Positions 1-11,496 of a stretch of 64,000 nucleotides of DNA are shown in pieces (positions within the stretch are counted from its first letter, which is position 1; every line of letters starts with the position of its first letter). Below the pieces are notes generated by a model, which saw only the letters and a program-made list of their open reading frames with translations, did no database searches and had not been told where the DNA came from. The position numbers and the translations under genes were made by a program. This stretch comes from Ciborinia camelliae (taxonomy: Eukaryota > Ascomycota > Leotiomycetes > Helotiales > Sclerotiniaceae). Location: positions 251,811 to 315,810 of the forward strand of contig JANPYM010000003.1 in NCBI GenBank assembly GCA_025890175.1, given 5' to 3'.

Positions 1-2451
1 GAGGGAGGAGAGAAGGAGGAAGGAGGGAGGGGAAGCGTTTCTTTTCTTTTGTTTTCCATTTTGGGGGCTTTTCTCTGGCTTTTCTTGCACATACCTACAT
101 CCATCCATCCATCCATCCATCCATACGTATTTCCAAATTCTGTCATCTGTCATCTGTCATCTGTCATCGGTATCTATCATCGGTATCAGTCATTCTAGAT
201 ACAAAAAAGGATGGATGGATTAATTGGAAGGCGGGGAGAGAGATTGAGATTGAGCTTGAGGAAGAAAGAAAGATAGATATCAATCAATCTTTATATTATA
301 GGTATCGTATCGTATCGTATCATCCAACCTACCTACCTACCTACCTACGTCTGAGTGTCTTTGATGAGGTGAGGTGGTTGGGTAGGTAGGTAGGTAGGTA
401 GGTAGGTAGATAGGTAGGTAGGTAGGTATAATAACCTAAATACCTAATAATTAATTAATGAATCAAATTAATAAATTAAATTAAATCAAGATATCTCAGG
501 CTGCTATTTCTGGCTGTGAAATTGAAAGAATATAGATAGATAGGTAGGTAGAAGGAGGTAGAGGGATAGTTAATTTTTAATTTTTGATTTTTAAATTTGT
601 TGATATTATTTTATATTTATATTTTATATTCATACCTATTGTATGCTATACTCTGTATAGAGTTCCCTGGAGTTTAGGTCCCTGGAGATGTATTATACTG
701 TACCGTAATTGAATGGATTGCATTAAATTGAATATAATTAAATGAAAGTGCAATGGCATCTATCTATTCATCTATCTATCCATCTATTCATCCCAAAAAT
801 AATAAATCAATCGGATTGCTTTTAAGACTTTTTAAAAAAGTGATGTTGTTTATATTTTATATTTTATATATCTAGATAGATACCTACTACCTACTACCTA
901 CCTAGATAGGTATTTTACTGTACTATACTTAAGTACCTACCTATCTAATAGGTATTCCTATCAAGCTACCTAGACCTCGAGATAAACAGAAAAGAGAAGC
1001 GGGCGGACGGTCGGTCGGGCGGATAGGCGGGTATATATATGGATGGGATGTACTAGGTAGGTAGGTGGAAGCTAGAGATATTTGATATTTTAGCTGGAGG
1101 AATATTTACCCCTTTATTTTTTGGAAATTTTTTGGAAAGTTTTTGGGGGGGAGGGGTTTTTTACATGTGATAGACTAGATAGGTAGGTATCTAGGTAGGT
1201 AGATAGAAGGTAGATATAGGTATTTGGCGGTGAAAAATTTCTAGTTCGTTTGGTGTGGTGCTGGTGTTATGGATGTGTTGGGTGGATGAATGAATGAATT
1301 GGGTTGTAGAATTTTTTAGTGGGATGTTGGTTCAATTAGAGATGGATTTGAGATTTGAGATTTGAGAGATGAGATTTGGGAGATGTAAATAGACAGGTAG
1401 GTAAATAGATAGAAGGTTATAATTAGTAGTAGGTAGGTATTTATAGGTATGGTTTTGGAATCTAGATGGATGAATAAATAGATACCTACTCTATAGATAT
1501 ATCTAGGGATTGATTAAAGGCTTTGTTGTTATCTAAGATGTCTACTCAGATATTATAATACCATATACGTATACGTCTATACGTCTATACGGAGTATATA
1601 TATGTTTATATAAATTCTATAAATAGAATGATTGCCCGTTTTGCCTTGAATTACCTTTACCGCTTCGTTTCAATAATCGTCAAGGTCCACGGGTAGGGTA
1701 GTTGATGAACAAGCTGACGTGGAACTCTCATTTTATTAGTATGGAATAACTACTAGAAGTAATAGAATATTCCCTAGAATCCCTCCCTCCCTACTAGAAA
1801 ACCCCTGACCCGATAGACAACTTTAAAATTTTATTTTATCAAGCCCCGAGATGAGACTGAGTTGACAGCCAACCAAGTATTGTAGATCTACCAATTGGTA
1901 CCAAGCAGGTAGCTTTTCCCCTAGAATCTGGATTCATCCTAGTCCTCCCGTAGATACCGGTACCTAAGTTTTCTAAGAAAGCTTTTGTTGTTGTTTTTTT
2001 TTTGGTCTTGGTTCTGGTCTTGGTTCTTATGTTGTACATCATCCAAGAAGACTTCAACCCAAACTTCACTTCATTCAACACTCAACCCTCAACACTCAAC
2101 CAACGCCTCAATTGACTTTCACTCGCGTGCATATCAATCACTCACCAGACAGACGGGAACGCACGTCATTCAGCCTGATTTGATACGACCTGAGAAATTA
2201 CACAGACACCGGTCACTCACCACACCTTCTTACTACCTAGAACCTAGATATATAAAGTCGCTAGGGAGGAAGCGGATTCCACCCACCACATATTCAACAT
2301 TCGCGAAAAGATCGATCATTTGCTGGCTGTTAACACGGCTTCAGCAATTAATTTTAATAAGGACAGAGACGATTACGAAGGCTACGAAGGTTACGGTGGG
2401 GAGGGTTTACCTGTCCCGGTTACGACACCAAAGACGCCCAGAGATAGAAGT
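1..2451. other. Gene-free AT-rich stretch with microsatellites
   Basis: I see no convincing coding sequence. The stretch is AT-rich and holds many short tetranucleotide arrays: CCAT near 101-124, CCTA near 325-350, GGTA near 380-428 and several later GGTA/GATA runs. The last 200 bases before 2452 are presumably the promoter and 5' leader of the phosphotransferase gene, but no TATA box or other core element is certain. Confidence 0.6.
380..428. repeat. (GGTA)n microsatellite
   Basis: About twelve copies of GGTA with one GATA interruption. A shorter complementary CCTA run lies at about 325-350, so the two could pair as a loose inverted repeat. Arrays of this type recur through the intergenic parts of the window. 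Confidence 0.9.
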
Positions 2452-4301
2452 ATGCCGCCTTCTAAGAGTATGTATGCGCCTTTTTTTTATTTATATATAC
2501 CTGCGGAGATGGGAATTGGGAGGAGAGGCGGGATGGGGTGTGCGAGGGGTGGGCTTGGGGTGGATTTATGAATTAGGAGGAGAGGAGGAGGAAGAGAGAA
2601 AGGAGGGATTTGCAGATTGAGGGAATAATCGGAGGGAGAGGGAAGGAAAGGGAAGATGATGAGAGGAAAGGAAAAGAAAAGAAGCAAGCTAACGAACGGT
2701 CCCCAAAACAGGAGAAGCAGCGCATGAATGCGTATCAGAAGAAGCCCTCGTGCATCTGAAATCGTATAAATATTCGAGTGTGGATAAGAGTTTAATTTCG
2801 AATTATATCCTGAAGCATTATGTATGTTCTCCATGTGGCATCTACCCTTTCCGAATTTCCCACCGCCTTTCGGATTTTCCACTCAACCATCTTCACATCT
2901 GCGACAATCTGCTACACATACAGCATGGAAAAGTTCAAATACACATTTCGAGCGCAGCGAGCTTGGGGGTTTGGGGGCTTGCCCCCATGAAGATTGCTAG
3001 AATTGGACTAACAAATGTCAATATAGTGGAATGCTTTCGTCGAGTTATTACCTTTATGGCTGGCGCCAAATATGGTTACATTATTGGGGTTCTTCTTCAT
3101 CCTGAGTAATGTTATTTGTTTGGAGATTTGGATGCCAGATTTGGTTGGACCTGTAAGTTTCCCCCCCCTCCCCACCCGTTTGCAAATCTGGGAAGAGTAT
3201 GGCAGATATTAACAAGATCCATAGGGTCCATCATGGTTATATTACAGTTTTGCTTTTGGACTATGGATGTATTCCACCATGGATAACGTAGATGGAAAAC
3301 AAGCTCGACGAACCGGTACTTCCAGTGGTCTGGGTGAACTCTTCGATCACGGAATCGATTCTCTCAATTGTACACTTGCATCTCTTTGCGAAACGGCTGC
3401 TATGGGTTTAGGTACATCTCGAGCTGGAATCTTCACGGCATTGATTCCTTGTTTACCCATGTTCTTTTCAACTTGGGAAACATATCACACACATACATTA
3501 TACCTAGGGATTTTCAATGGACCCACTGAAGGATTGATCTTAGCTTGCACGATTATGATCCTCAGTGGATATTATGGACCGGAAATCTGGACACATCGAA
3601 TTACGGATTTGGTCGGACATCATTACTTCCTCGGATATCATGAATTTTTCGGTTCATATTCCGTTCGAGATCTCTGGGTTCCCATTCTCGTCGTTACCTT
3701 ATTCGGTGTCCATGTTCCTTTCTGCGTTATCAATGTGGTTAAAGCGAGAAGAAGAGACAATTTACCCGTCTTGCCCGTTTTTCTCGAATGGACTCCCATG
3801 GCAGTTTTCACCTTTAGTATTGGGGCTTGGCTTTTCTCTCCTTATTCAACCCTCATGGAAGAAAATCGTCTGGTCCTTTTCTGTCTCACGATGAGTTTCG
3901 TCTTTGGGAGAATGACGACGAAAATCATCCTCGCACATCTTACTCGACAACCATTCCCTTACTGGACCGTCATGCTCACCCCACTGGTCGGCGGTGCCAT
4001 CCTTGGCAACCTCCCACGATTCGGCTTACCGGCCGTGAGCATCGGAGTGGAATTGTGGTACCTGAGAGCATATTTCTTGTTTGCTCTCGTGGTTTACTTT
4101 CGCTGGGCTTGGTTGGTGGTTACGAGCATTTGTGAATATCTGGGGATCAATTGTCTCACGATCCCGGAACAGAAGTTGGAGGAAATTTATCGCAATAATG
4201 AGATGGAGAAGAGGGGGTTGGAGATTAATGGGAGGAGAACTCCGAGTGCCAGTGGAACGAAGAGTCCAAATGGAGTGCCGAATGGTAAGAGGGCTGATTA
4301 G
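2452..4301 (+). CDS. EPT1: CDP-alcohol phosphotransferase (choline/ethanolamine phosphotransferase)
   Basis: Catalyses the last Kennedy-pathway step, moving phosphocholine or phosphoethanolamine from its CDP form to diacylglycerol in ER/Golgi membranes. Exons are 2452-2467, 2712-2821, 3027-3152 and 3225-4301, giving 442 residues; all junctions keep frame. The diagnostic motif D-x2-D-G-x2-A-R-x8-G-x3-D-x3-D is complete at about residues 104-129 (DNVDGKQAR, then G, D and D). The N-terminal SYKYSSVDKSLIS and WLAPNMVTLLGF segments are also family-typical. The rest is strongly hydrophobic with multiple membrane spans and ends in a polar tail rich in Ser, Gly and Asn. ATG 2452 is the first in-frame ATG in exon 1 but leaves only five codons before the splice, so an extra upstream exon is possible. 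Intron 2 carries an unusual G-rich hairpin. Choline versus ethanolamine preference cannot be read from the sequence. Confidence 0.88.
2949..2990 (+). repeat. G-run/C-run hairpin element inside EPT1 intron 2
   Basis: Inside intron 2822-3026, two G5 runs (2965-2969, 2973-2977) are followed by a C5 run (2982-2986). GGGGG-CTTG-CCCCC can form a five-pair stem with a CUUG tetraloop. A diverged relative lies at 51634-51680, and a similar arrangement sits in the first intron of the amidase (46502-46526). Confidence 0.6.
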
Positions 4302-4430
4302 TATGGGGGCGTGTTGGATGATGTGATGTGATGGGTTGGGTTGGGCGGGGTTGGTTTGGTATGGAATGGGTTGGGCGGGGCGGGGTGGGGTTGGCTTGGG
4401 TTGGGTTGGTATGGGATGGTATGGGATGTA

Positions 4431-4453
4431 TACGTACGTACGTACGTACGTAC
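4431..4453. repeat. (CGTA)n microsatellite
   Basis: Uninterrupted alternating TACG/CGTA units, a self-complementary array able to form a small cruciform. It follows about 100 bases of GGTTGGG-like G-rich sequence. Confidence 0.85.
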
Positions 4454-4648
4454 ATCATACTTGAGGCCTCTTGTTGGAATCGAATCGAATTGGGACGGGA
4501 TGGGATGGGATGGGACGGGACTAGAATAGACTTCAGTGGACTTGAGTGGACTGGACTGTGAACTATGAATGAGTACAGGCTGGCTGGCAGTCGGTCTCGC
4601 TAGGGATTTTACGAAGGGAACTTGAATGGATAGGATGGGTGTGAGGGG

Positions 4649-4708
4649 GGAAGGAGGGCGGGAAGGAGGGCGGGAAGGAGGGCGGGAAGGAGGGCGGGAA
4701 GGAGGGCG
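4649..4708 (+). repeat. 12-bp G-rich minisatellite, five units
   Basis: Five perfect tandem copies of the 12-mer GGAAGGAGGGCG. The plus strand has regularly spaced G runs of two or three, so G-quadruplex formation is possible. Confidence 0.92.
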
Positions 4709-5094
4709 GGAAGGGGGGAATGGTGGATGATTGGTGGATGGTGGATGAGTGAGTGGATGAGTGAGTGAGTTGGTGATGGATGATGGATGATGAGTGAGTG
4801 ATATGATGTCACCCGGGGATCGGATCAGATCAGATCAGATCAGAGCAAAACAAAAGCAGAGCAGATTAAAACAAAAGCAGAGCAGAGCAGAGCAGAGCAG
4901 AGCAGAGAAAAGTATGAGGAAAGTATGAGATGAGATGATGAGTGAGTTGTGGAGTATCATGTACCTCATCTGATCTGATCTGATCTAGCTGTTGTGTTGT
5001 GTATGTAGTGTAGGTAGTGTATGTAGATGAGAGAGAGGAGGGATACTGGACTGGGTGAGCTGGGTGGACTGGGTGGACTGGGTGGACTGGGCAT

Positions 5095-5590
5095 AGAGGG
5101 AGGAAGAGAGAAGAGAGAGGGGAGAGAGAAAGAGAGAAAGAGAGGAGGGGGGAGGGAGAAGAGAGAAGAGAGAATAGATATCTTAATACCGAATACCGAT
5201 TTTTTTTTATACTTCTTTTTTTATGAGGGTGATGTGGGTGGTGATGAGGGTGATGAGGATGAGGATGAGGATGAGGATAAGAATGAGAATAAAAATAAAA
5301 ATAAGAATAAAAATAAAAATAAGAATAAGAATAAGAATAAGAATAAGAGTAAAGAATAAGAATAAGAGTAAAGAATAAAATAGAAGGAAAGGAAAAGCCA
5401 AAATAGGGAATGAAAGAAAAGGAAAAAGTAGAAAGTGAAAATAGGGAATGAATGAAATGAAAATCAAAATGGGAGTCGAAAATCAAAGTGGAGGGAAAAA
5501 GTTGAAAGTGGAAAGAAAGTAGGGAGGAAATAGAAGGAAAAGCGAAAATAGGAAATCAAAGTAGAAGTAGGTACCTGGATAGAGAATGAA
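5095..5590 (+). repeat. Long purine-rich tract with AATAAG/GATGAG repeats
   Basis: Nearly all A, G and occasional T on the plus strand: GAGAGA blocks, a GAGGAT array near 5246-5280 and an AATAAG/AATAAA array near 5283-5380. Just upstream (about 5058-5092) lies a CTGGGTGGA repeat. Reading frames across it are only repeats of Lys/Asn or Ser/Leu/Tyr and are not genes. Confidence 0.75.
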
Positions 5591-5656
5591 AGATGAAAGT
5601 ATCTAGATATTAACTTATAAGTATTAACTATTAAATATTAGATCGATATTATATGT

Positions 5657-5702
5657 TGAGAGGCGCTAGACCGTATTAGGCCTACGGGCCGCTTCGTCTC
5701 AA
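5657..5702. other. Nested inverted repeat
   Basis: Inner hairpin CCGTA (5671-5675) and TACGG (5683-5687) with a seven-base loop, enclosed by weaker pairing between TTGAGAGGCG (5656-5665) and CGTCTCAA (5695-5702). It stands out by its GC content in an AT-rich surround. Function unknown. Confidence 0.4.
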
Positions 5703-6570
5703 GCTTAAATAGCATACAAGGTTCAATCTTAGTTCTATAGTAATTTCAAATAACATCACACAACTTGCACCTTCACGTGATCTACCTTTTCAACATTATA
5801 TATAATATTTATTACTATACCTATCTATTGTTGACATCACCACTGACATGGGCGGTGAAGACGCATTATACTATCGTATATAATGTAAGATCCATGATTC
5901 GGCTCGTTTTCTTATAGAATTAGGTATACTACAAGTTGATTTTATATACCTAAGTGCATGCTAGCGCCGGCATGCCCTAGTCGCGTGGTTATCCCAATAC
6001 AATAGTACCTATGAATCGATTTAAGAGATTAAAAAAAGAGGGTATAGTAAAAAAATATATAGCAGGTTATTCAATTCAAAGTATTAATGGACTTGGTAGA
6101 TTCTCAAAAGATAATAATTCAAAGTATCAATCAACTCTACAAATCCCCTAGGAATCCAGAGTCCAAAAAAAGAGTCAAAAAAGATGGAAAAAAAGATGAA
6201 AATAGTTCTTATATAAATATCTAGGCATCAAACGTGCGAGGAGAGATTTGCATTAATTGCTTGCTGTAAATGTAACAAACACAGATGAATCCGTTCTGGT
6301 GTGCGGTATTTAGAGATTCTATCTATAATGGTTGGTTGGTTGGTACATAGTATTATTAGGTTGATTTACGTTTAGCGGCGGAACTAAGAACTAAGAACTA
6401 ATTGTAGATACCTAGTGTTAGAGATGACAGGTTTTATATGGTAAATAGGGTAGGGGGTTGAGGATGATTGTATTGGTGGTATTTACTAATTTAGATTAGA
6501 GGGAATGGTAGGTATCGTGGGATTAACTATTAACTAGGTAGTGTTAAACATATTATATTCTTGTAGTGAC

Positions 6571-6608
6571 TATCGAGCTAGTTAGTGTATATAGAACTCT
6601 TTTATAAC
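6571..6608 (+). mobile_element. Isolated MITE terminal repeat (right-end orientation)
   Basis: Matches the right terminal inverted repeat of the intact MITE at 52847-53346, with a four-base insertion and two or three substitutions. The bases before it (about 6546-6570, with TTGTAGTGAC) match the subterminal part of the MITE's other end. No opposite end was found nearby. Confidence 0.65.
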
Positions 6609-7260
6609 AACCACTAGTCTATTACCCTAGACAAAGATTATTTAGTTGAGTCTTGATTTCAGGGCTGGTGCCATCGGTTTGGTATGTTATTTCTTGAAGA
6701 TCTTATTTGCTCTCCTGTAGTCTAGATATCTAAATCAAAAATGGCTTACGCAGAAACTACTTACTACCTATTCCAGTTACCATTGTCATTTTCGGTATGA
6801 GAGAACCGCAAAAAAACGACCTAGTAATGATAAATCAAATCACTGGCAAAAATATTTAATATCTCTGGATAATTATCTAGTGTGTTTTTGAAATGCTAGA
6901 TTGAATATCCCGAATGAGGAAGTTGGCGGCGCAGAGCAGAACTCTGATACGGGTTTTGCATCGAAATTTGAAGTGTTACAATTCAAATAAAGGGGAGTGG
7001 AAAGTTTTGCCGCCTGCTTCCTTTGTCTTTGGTCTTTGGTCTTTGGTCTGGCTTTGGCAACTTCACTATACAGTCTTATTTCTAGTTTTAGAAATATCTA
7101 CGATATGGAGATACACTGGCGTCAGTATAGTCTTAGATTTGAGTGTCATGGAAGTCTGGAGTGCAATATATATGTGTGTGTTTCGGCTCTAGAGAATGAT
7201 CGTGCGATGGGAATGAACCGCAATACATCATTACGAGCTATTGAACTTATTATATTGTTG

Positions 7261-7297
7261 TATAGAGCTAGTGTATGTAGAACTATTTTATAATAAC
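7261..7297 (+). mobile_element. Isolated MITE terminal repeat (right-end orientation)
   Basis: Contains GAGCTAGTGTATGTAGAACT followed by ATTTTATAA, almost identical to the right end of the MITE at 52847-53346. It is preceded by the same subterminal TTGAACTTATT word. It points the same way as the copy 690 bases upstream, so the two are not the two ends of one element. Confidence 0.7.
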
Positions 7298-9338
7298 ACA
7301 AGCTAAATATGCCTTCATTCATCGACTCTTACCAAACTATCGGAAAGAACGACCATAGACCACAAATGTCTAATTGTTGAGGTAAACAGAAAGCAAAGCT
7401 CCTACAAAGTAAATAAGACTTAGTAATGCAAGAAACATGACAAGAAACATCGTCTGCATCTCCATCATACAGAAAAGGATAACCGATAACCGAAGCAAGT
7501 AATTGGAAAGGGATATTGAGAAATCGCAGGATTAAAAGTTACTTACTTGGCTTGCAGAATTGCAGTAAAAAAACAAATCACGGAGAAAGAGAAATATATC
7601 AATATAGTCTTATATAATCTCACTGAACAAAAAAGTGAATATCTAACAAACCAGCATAATTTGTTGATGTTGAGTGAAATATCGGAATAACATCCATCAT
7701 GAATGATGATTGAGATGAGCAGACAACATCAATATTCACCAACTCTTTCTTAATACAATAAATAAATCATTCTTAAATGAATGAAAAGAAACACCACGTA
7801 TCATCCTTTGCCAACATATGTTTATCGTTGCGCGGTAGAAAGAACGGGTTCTTTTAATTATTGACGGTGGATAGAGTAGGTGGGTGAGAAGAGTACAGGG
7901 GATGGATGATGGATGAGAGGAACTTTTTTTTGGAAAGACTGAAGATGAAAAAAATCAGTCAAGCAACAAAAGGGTTGAAGGTCACGAGATGATCATGTGT
8001 AAATGATATGATTGGTTTAAACTATGATCTGTGCGTATTCGCTTGCGGAGAGCTTGATGACCAATGCTACGTGACCAATTATAACGCGGAATTTATTTTA
8101 TCACATGATCAGTATTCTTCAACTTCATTGCTCTCCTTGAAGTGGTTCTGCATCAACTTCAACCTACTGATGCTTGATGTATCCGATCGACTCGAAGACC
8201 CCGAGACCTATAGCTGGAAAGTTATAGACGGCATGAGCTCTCTTACCATGAGTAGCATCGATACTCTATGATCATTGATGGCTCTGATGCCCTCTGTTCG
8301 GAGGTGAAGGATTGTTACATTCGCTCGTGAAGACAGTATAGTATAGTATTGTGCCAAAGGATCTAATATCTTGAGTCTTATCGATATGAGAAACTTGATG
8401 CCAAGCTGCCTTTTATTCCTCGGTATCGTATCACATTTGACTTTCTCCCATAGTCGGAGCAAGTAAAACCATCCAGCACCACTCCACCAAGTTTTAACAT
8501 CCAAGTTCCCCTGATTGACCAGACTACGATCCATAACTTTGAAGTCTCCGTTATTCTGTTACTGAAGAGAGAGTATAAATCGATGAACCTGATGGTAAGT
8601 TTTTGTTAGCTGTAAGGACAACACCTTGTGCCATTCTCCCAATCAGTTGAAGTGTACAAAAAGCCTCCATTCCATGGTTTCTGCTTGAAATTTTGGCTTC
8701 AGTTATTGTTTGTACGATATTGAAGAAACTCTGGATATCTTATTGTGTCATAATGCAAGAGATAATAGGAAGTATAGGAAGTGACAACTTCAACTTCAAT
8801 AGTACGACCACCTATCTCATTGTCTCCCCTCCCAGTCAACCCAGAGAATCCCTCCATTGCTTGCTTCTTGCTTGAAATATTCACTTCTATTATTGTTCGT
8901 ATTACTTTCAATTGGTTCGATTGTTCTACTGTTACATTGCATTGCGCAAGATACAATGAGAAGTCTTCATTGCTCAAGTAGCGAAAGTGAATATCACTTC
9001 CCGCCTCCAATTCATATTCACTTTCGAATCAATTCCATTGTTCAATTTTTCCTGCCTTGGTATCTCGAAAGTTAAGCGAACCATTTCTCTACTGTACAAT
9101 CAACGTCAGTAGGAATCACAATAAGATCAATTGTTTGCTATTGTGAATGGGTTTGTAAAGCTTTCGAAAAAAAAATGCTATATCAGTACATGTTTCGTTC
9201 TGCCTTTTTACTGTCTTTCTTCTTCTGTTCCTCGTACGAAGGCCTCTTAAAAATTTATTTAATTACATTCCTGCTGTTGATCAGCACTTTCACCGTTCCA
9301 CTTAAACTTTTTAAGTCCCTTCGCCCTACAATATCACC

Positions 9339-10033
9339 ATGTCAGATCCCGCACCCAACGCTGCCTGGGCAGTCAATGCCGTGGCACCAAAGAAGAAACC
9401 CACACTGTCCATCCCTCTTTCCACCATCCCTCCTCCCCCAGCTGTCGCTCCACCAAAGCGCAATTCGGGAATGGCCTTTTCAATGGAACCAGGCCTGGCC
9501 AGCCAAGAAACAACGTCTTCTCCCGTCGCCCCTGTTCCCGCTCCCACCGTCCCTCCCCCCGTTATTCCTCCTCCCAAGAGGAACAACGGCATGGCCTTTA
9601 GTATGGAAACGCCTGGTGGCCTGGCCAGCCAACCACCAACCTCTTCTCCGTTTCCGCCTACTCCCCTCCCCGCCTCTGTTTCCTCTCCCTTCCTCCCTTA
9701 CTTCCATTCTGTCACTGCGCAACAACACCCACCAACGCCTTCGCCGGCTGCGGTGCCCTTCCGCTTTCTCCCCATGCGACCCGCCCCTCCAATTCCCGCC
9801 GACCCTCCTGCGCCGCAATTCTTGTTCGATGAACTATACCAGAGAACTACAGAGGAAATGGACTGTAAGTTCTCAACTCAATCTCTCTTCCCACTTGAAA
9901 CAATCAAATTTCGGTGGGTTGACTCGTGAATCTAGGGTGGTCCGACGGGTATTCAAGCTATATCAATAGCTTTGACAATATGGATTGGGATCGATCCGAC
10001 GATTACATGGAGGATATGTGCGGAATCCTCTGA
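9339..10033 (+). CDS. Proline-rich hypothetical protein with C-terminal CaaX-like motif
   Basis: I do not recognise this protein. Exons 9339-9864 and 9936-10033 join in frame (TGG across the junction) to give 207 residues. Residues 1-160 are very rich in Pro, Ala and Ser. They contain a duplicated block, PPKRNSGMAFSME near 38-50 and PPKRNNGMAFSME near 78-90, each followed by a GLASQ segment and TTSSP or PTSSP. The C-terminal part is acidic and aromatic (WWSDGYSSY, then MDWDRSDDYMEDM) and ends in CGIL. Cys-x-Ile-Leu at the extreme C terminus fits a CaaX box, and terminal Leu is the geranylgeranyltransferase-I preference, so membrane anchoring is a reasonable guess. Proline-rich blocks could bind SH3, WW or profilin. 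The gene lies 275 bases upstream of the transporter, same strand. The intron is inferred and has not been seen in a transcript. Confidence 0.55.
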
Positions 10034-10308
10034 AGTAAGTTTTGTCTTCTTCCATCCGGTTTCTTTTTGGAAGTCGCCTCCTTTGTCGCCACCTTTCTAG
10101 GAAGGTGCAATCGAGTTTATTCTCGAGGTTTGGTAGCCTTGAATGCGACTCGCCGTTGTTTCATTCAAGGTTCGACAATCAAAAGCAAACTTTGGTGGCT
10201 ATTACCTTGGAGTTTCAGTGAACTCTCCAATGTTTTGGTACACGATGACTTCTCCTTCTCACTACTACTCACTCCATTCCCATTCCCACCCAACCTCACA
10301 CCGCCATC

Positions 10309-11496
10309 ATGTTGCGCATCACGTTCTCACTCCGCACTCCCGAATCCCATCTCACCACCTACCTAGCCCTCAATCTCCTCCTCACCATCCTGAACAAGAG
10401 CATTCTCGCCCAGGCACGTTCTCGACTTGCTTTTCCTCTCCCTTCATCTTCACCTTCAACTCAAGATTCCTCATACTAACCATCTACTCTACAGTACCCA
10501 TACCCATGGCTCCTCACCGCATGGCACGCTTTGTGTTCCTCAATGGGCACATACGTCTCGCGGCGGCTCGATGGCACGAGTTCAGACCATCGCAGTCAGA
10601 AGACTTATTACATTCTTCTTTTCTCGATTCTCTACACCGTTAACATTGCAGTTAGCAATGTATCACTGTACGTTCTCTCCTCTTCTCTCCCCTCCTTCCT
10701 CATCCTACTCCATCTCACTTTCCCATCCCCATTCCCCCCAAAACAAAAATCCACCAAGCTAACCCCACCCTCTCACAGTGGAACAATGACGATCCCCGAC
10801 CACCAAGTAATCCGAAGCACGATCCCCATATTCATCATAATCCTCTCTATCCTTTTGCACCGCAAACCGTACCCGCTGCTCACAATGCTCACGCTGCTCC
10901 CCCTCACCACGGGCGTCATACTCGCCACGCGCGGATCGCTCACGCTCAGCACCGACACGATGACGCTCGGCACGACGGGCGCGCTCCTCTCGGCCCTCAA
11001 AACCCTCGCCACGCACCACCTGCAAACCGCGCACGCCATCCCCGCCCTCGCCATCATGCGCTACGTGAGCCCGCTCGCCGGCATCCAAGCCACCATCTGG
11101 AGCTACATGAATGGCGAGATCGACGAGTTCCTCGTGAAGCAGTTTTTCTCTTCGCGTTCTACGCTGTTCTCTACCTCGACTTCCCCCTCCCCCTCCCCCT
11201 CATTCCCCGGCAGCACACTCCTCCTCGCCAACGGCACCCTAGCCTTCCTCCTCAACTGGTCGAGTTTCACCACGAATCGCCACGCCGGCGCCCTCAGCAT
11301 GGCCGTGCTAGGAAACATCAAACAGGTGCTCGCGATCGCCGCTTCCCTGGTGCTATTTCGCGACGGTGGGTTGACCGGGTGTGCGCACCTCTTGGGCGTG
11401 GTGTTGGCGCTCGGCGGGGGCTTTCTTTATAGTTGGGTGGAGGTGGGGAGGGTGGGGCATGCGAAGCGTTCGGATCTGGGCTGCTTGAGAAGATGA
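10309..11496 (+). CDS. TPT/DMT-family solute (nucleotide-sugar or sugar-phosphate type) transporter
   Basis: A polytopic membrane protein of the triose-phosphate-translocator (TPT)/EamA superfamily, probably in Golgi or another endomembrane; the substrate cannot be read. Exons 10309-10413, 10495-10667 and 10779-11496 give 331 residues. Family features are LLTILNKSILAQ-YPYPWLLTAWHA at the N terminus, NIAVSNVSL before TIPDHQVIRSTIPIF, and near the C terminus LLNWSSFTTNRHAGALSM, GNIKQVLAIAASLVLF and GVVLALGGGFLYSW. Intron 1 starts GCACGT rather than GT. No GT nearby keeps frame, and the spliced protein matches the family exactly at the joint. Exon 3 is markedly GC-rich with C/G third positions (about 10900-11440), unlike the AT-rich neighbours. 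The protein is slightly short for the family, so a further N-terminal exon cannot be excluded. Confidence 0.75.
10414..10494 (+). other. GC-AG intron in the transporter gene
   Basis: The donor reads CAG|GCACGT and the acceptor TCTACAG|TAC, with a branch-like ACTAAC at about 10475-10480. Exon 1 ends on a whole codon (35 codons) and exon 2 resumes in frame with the conserved YPYPWLL segment. GC-AG introns are a known minor class. Confidence 0.7.

Larger units (their letters stand above)
4302..9338. other. Gene-free region rich in simple repeats and transposon ends
   Basis: The reading frames here are short, mostly repeat-driven, and show no recognisable domain or plausible splice chain. 4302-5590 is a mosaic of minisatellites and purine tracts. 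5590-9338 is AT-rich and holds two copies of a MITE terminal sequence (6571-6608, 7261-7297) and a hairpin at 5657-5702. The last few hundred bases should contain the promoter of the gene at 9339. Confidence 0.6.

Noticed and set aside
2320..2571. Upstream open frame considered as an N-terminal extension of EPT1
   Set aside because: It starts with TTG and has no ATG before 2452. The frame is shared with exon 1, so an extension would need an unseen upstream exon.
4866..5486. 206-codon minus-strand frame rich in Ser, Phe and Tyr
   Set aside because: It follows the purine-rich repeat tract, and overlapping frames are equally open.
9480..9818. 112-codon minus-strand Arg/Gly-rich frame opposite the proline-rich gene
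   Set aside because: It is the complement of proline and alanine codons, so its openness is a by-product.
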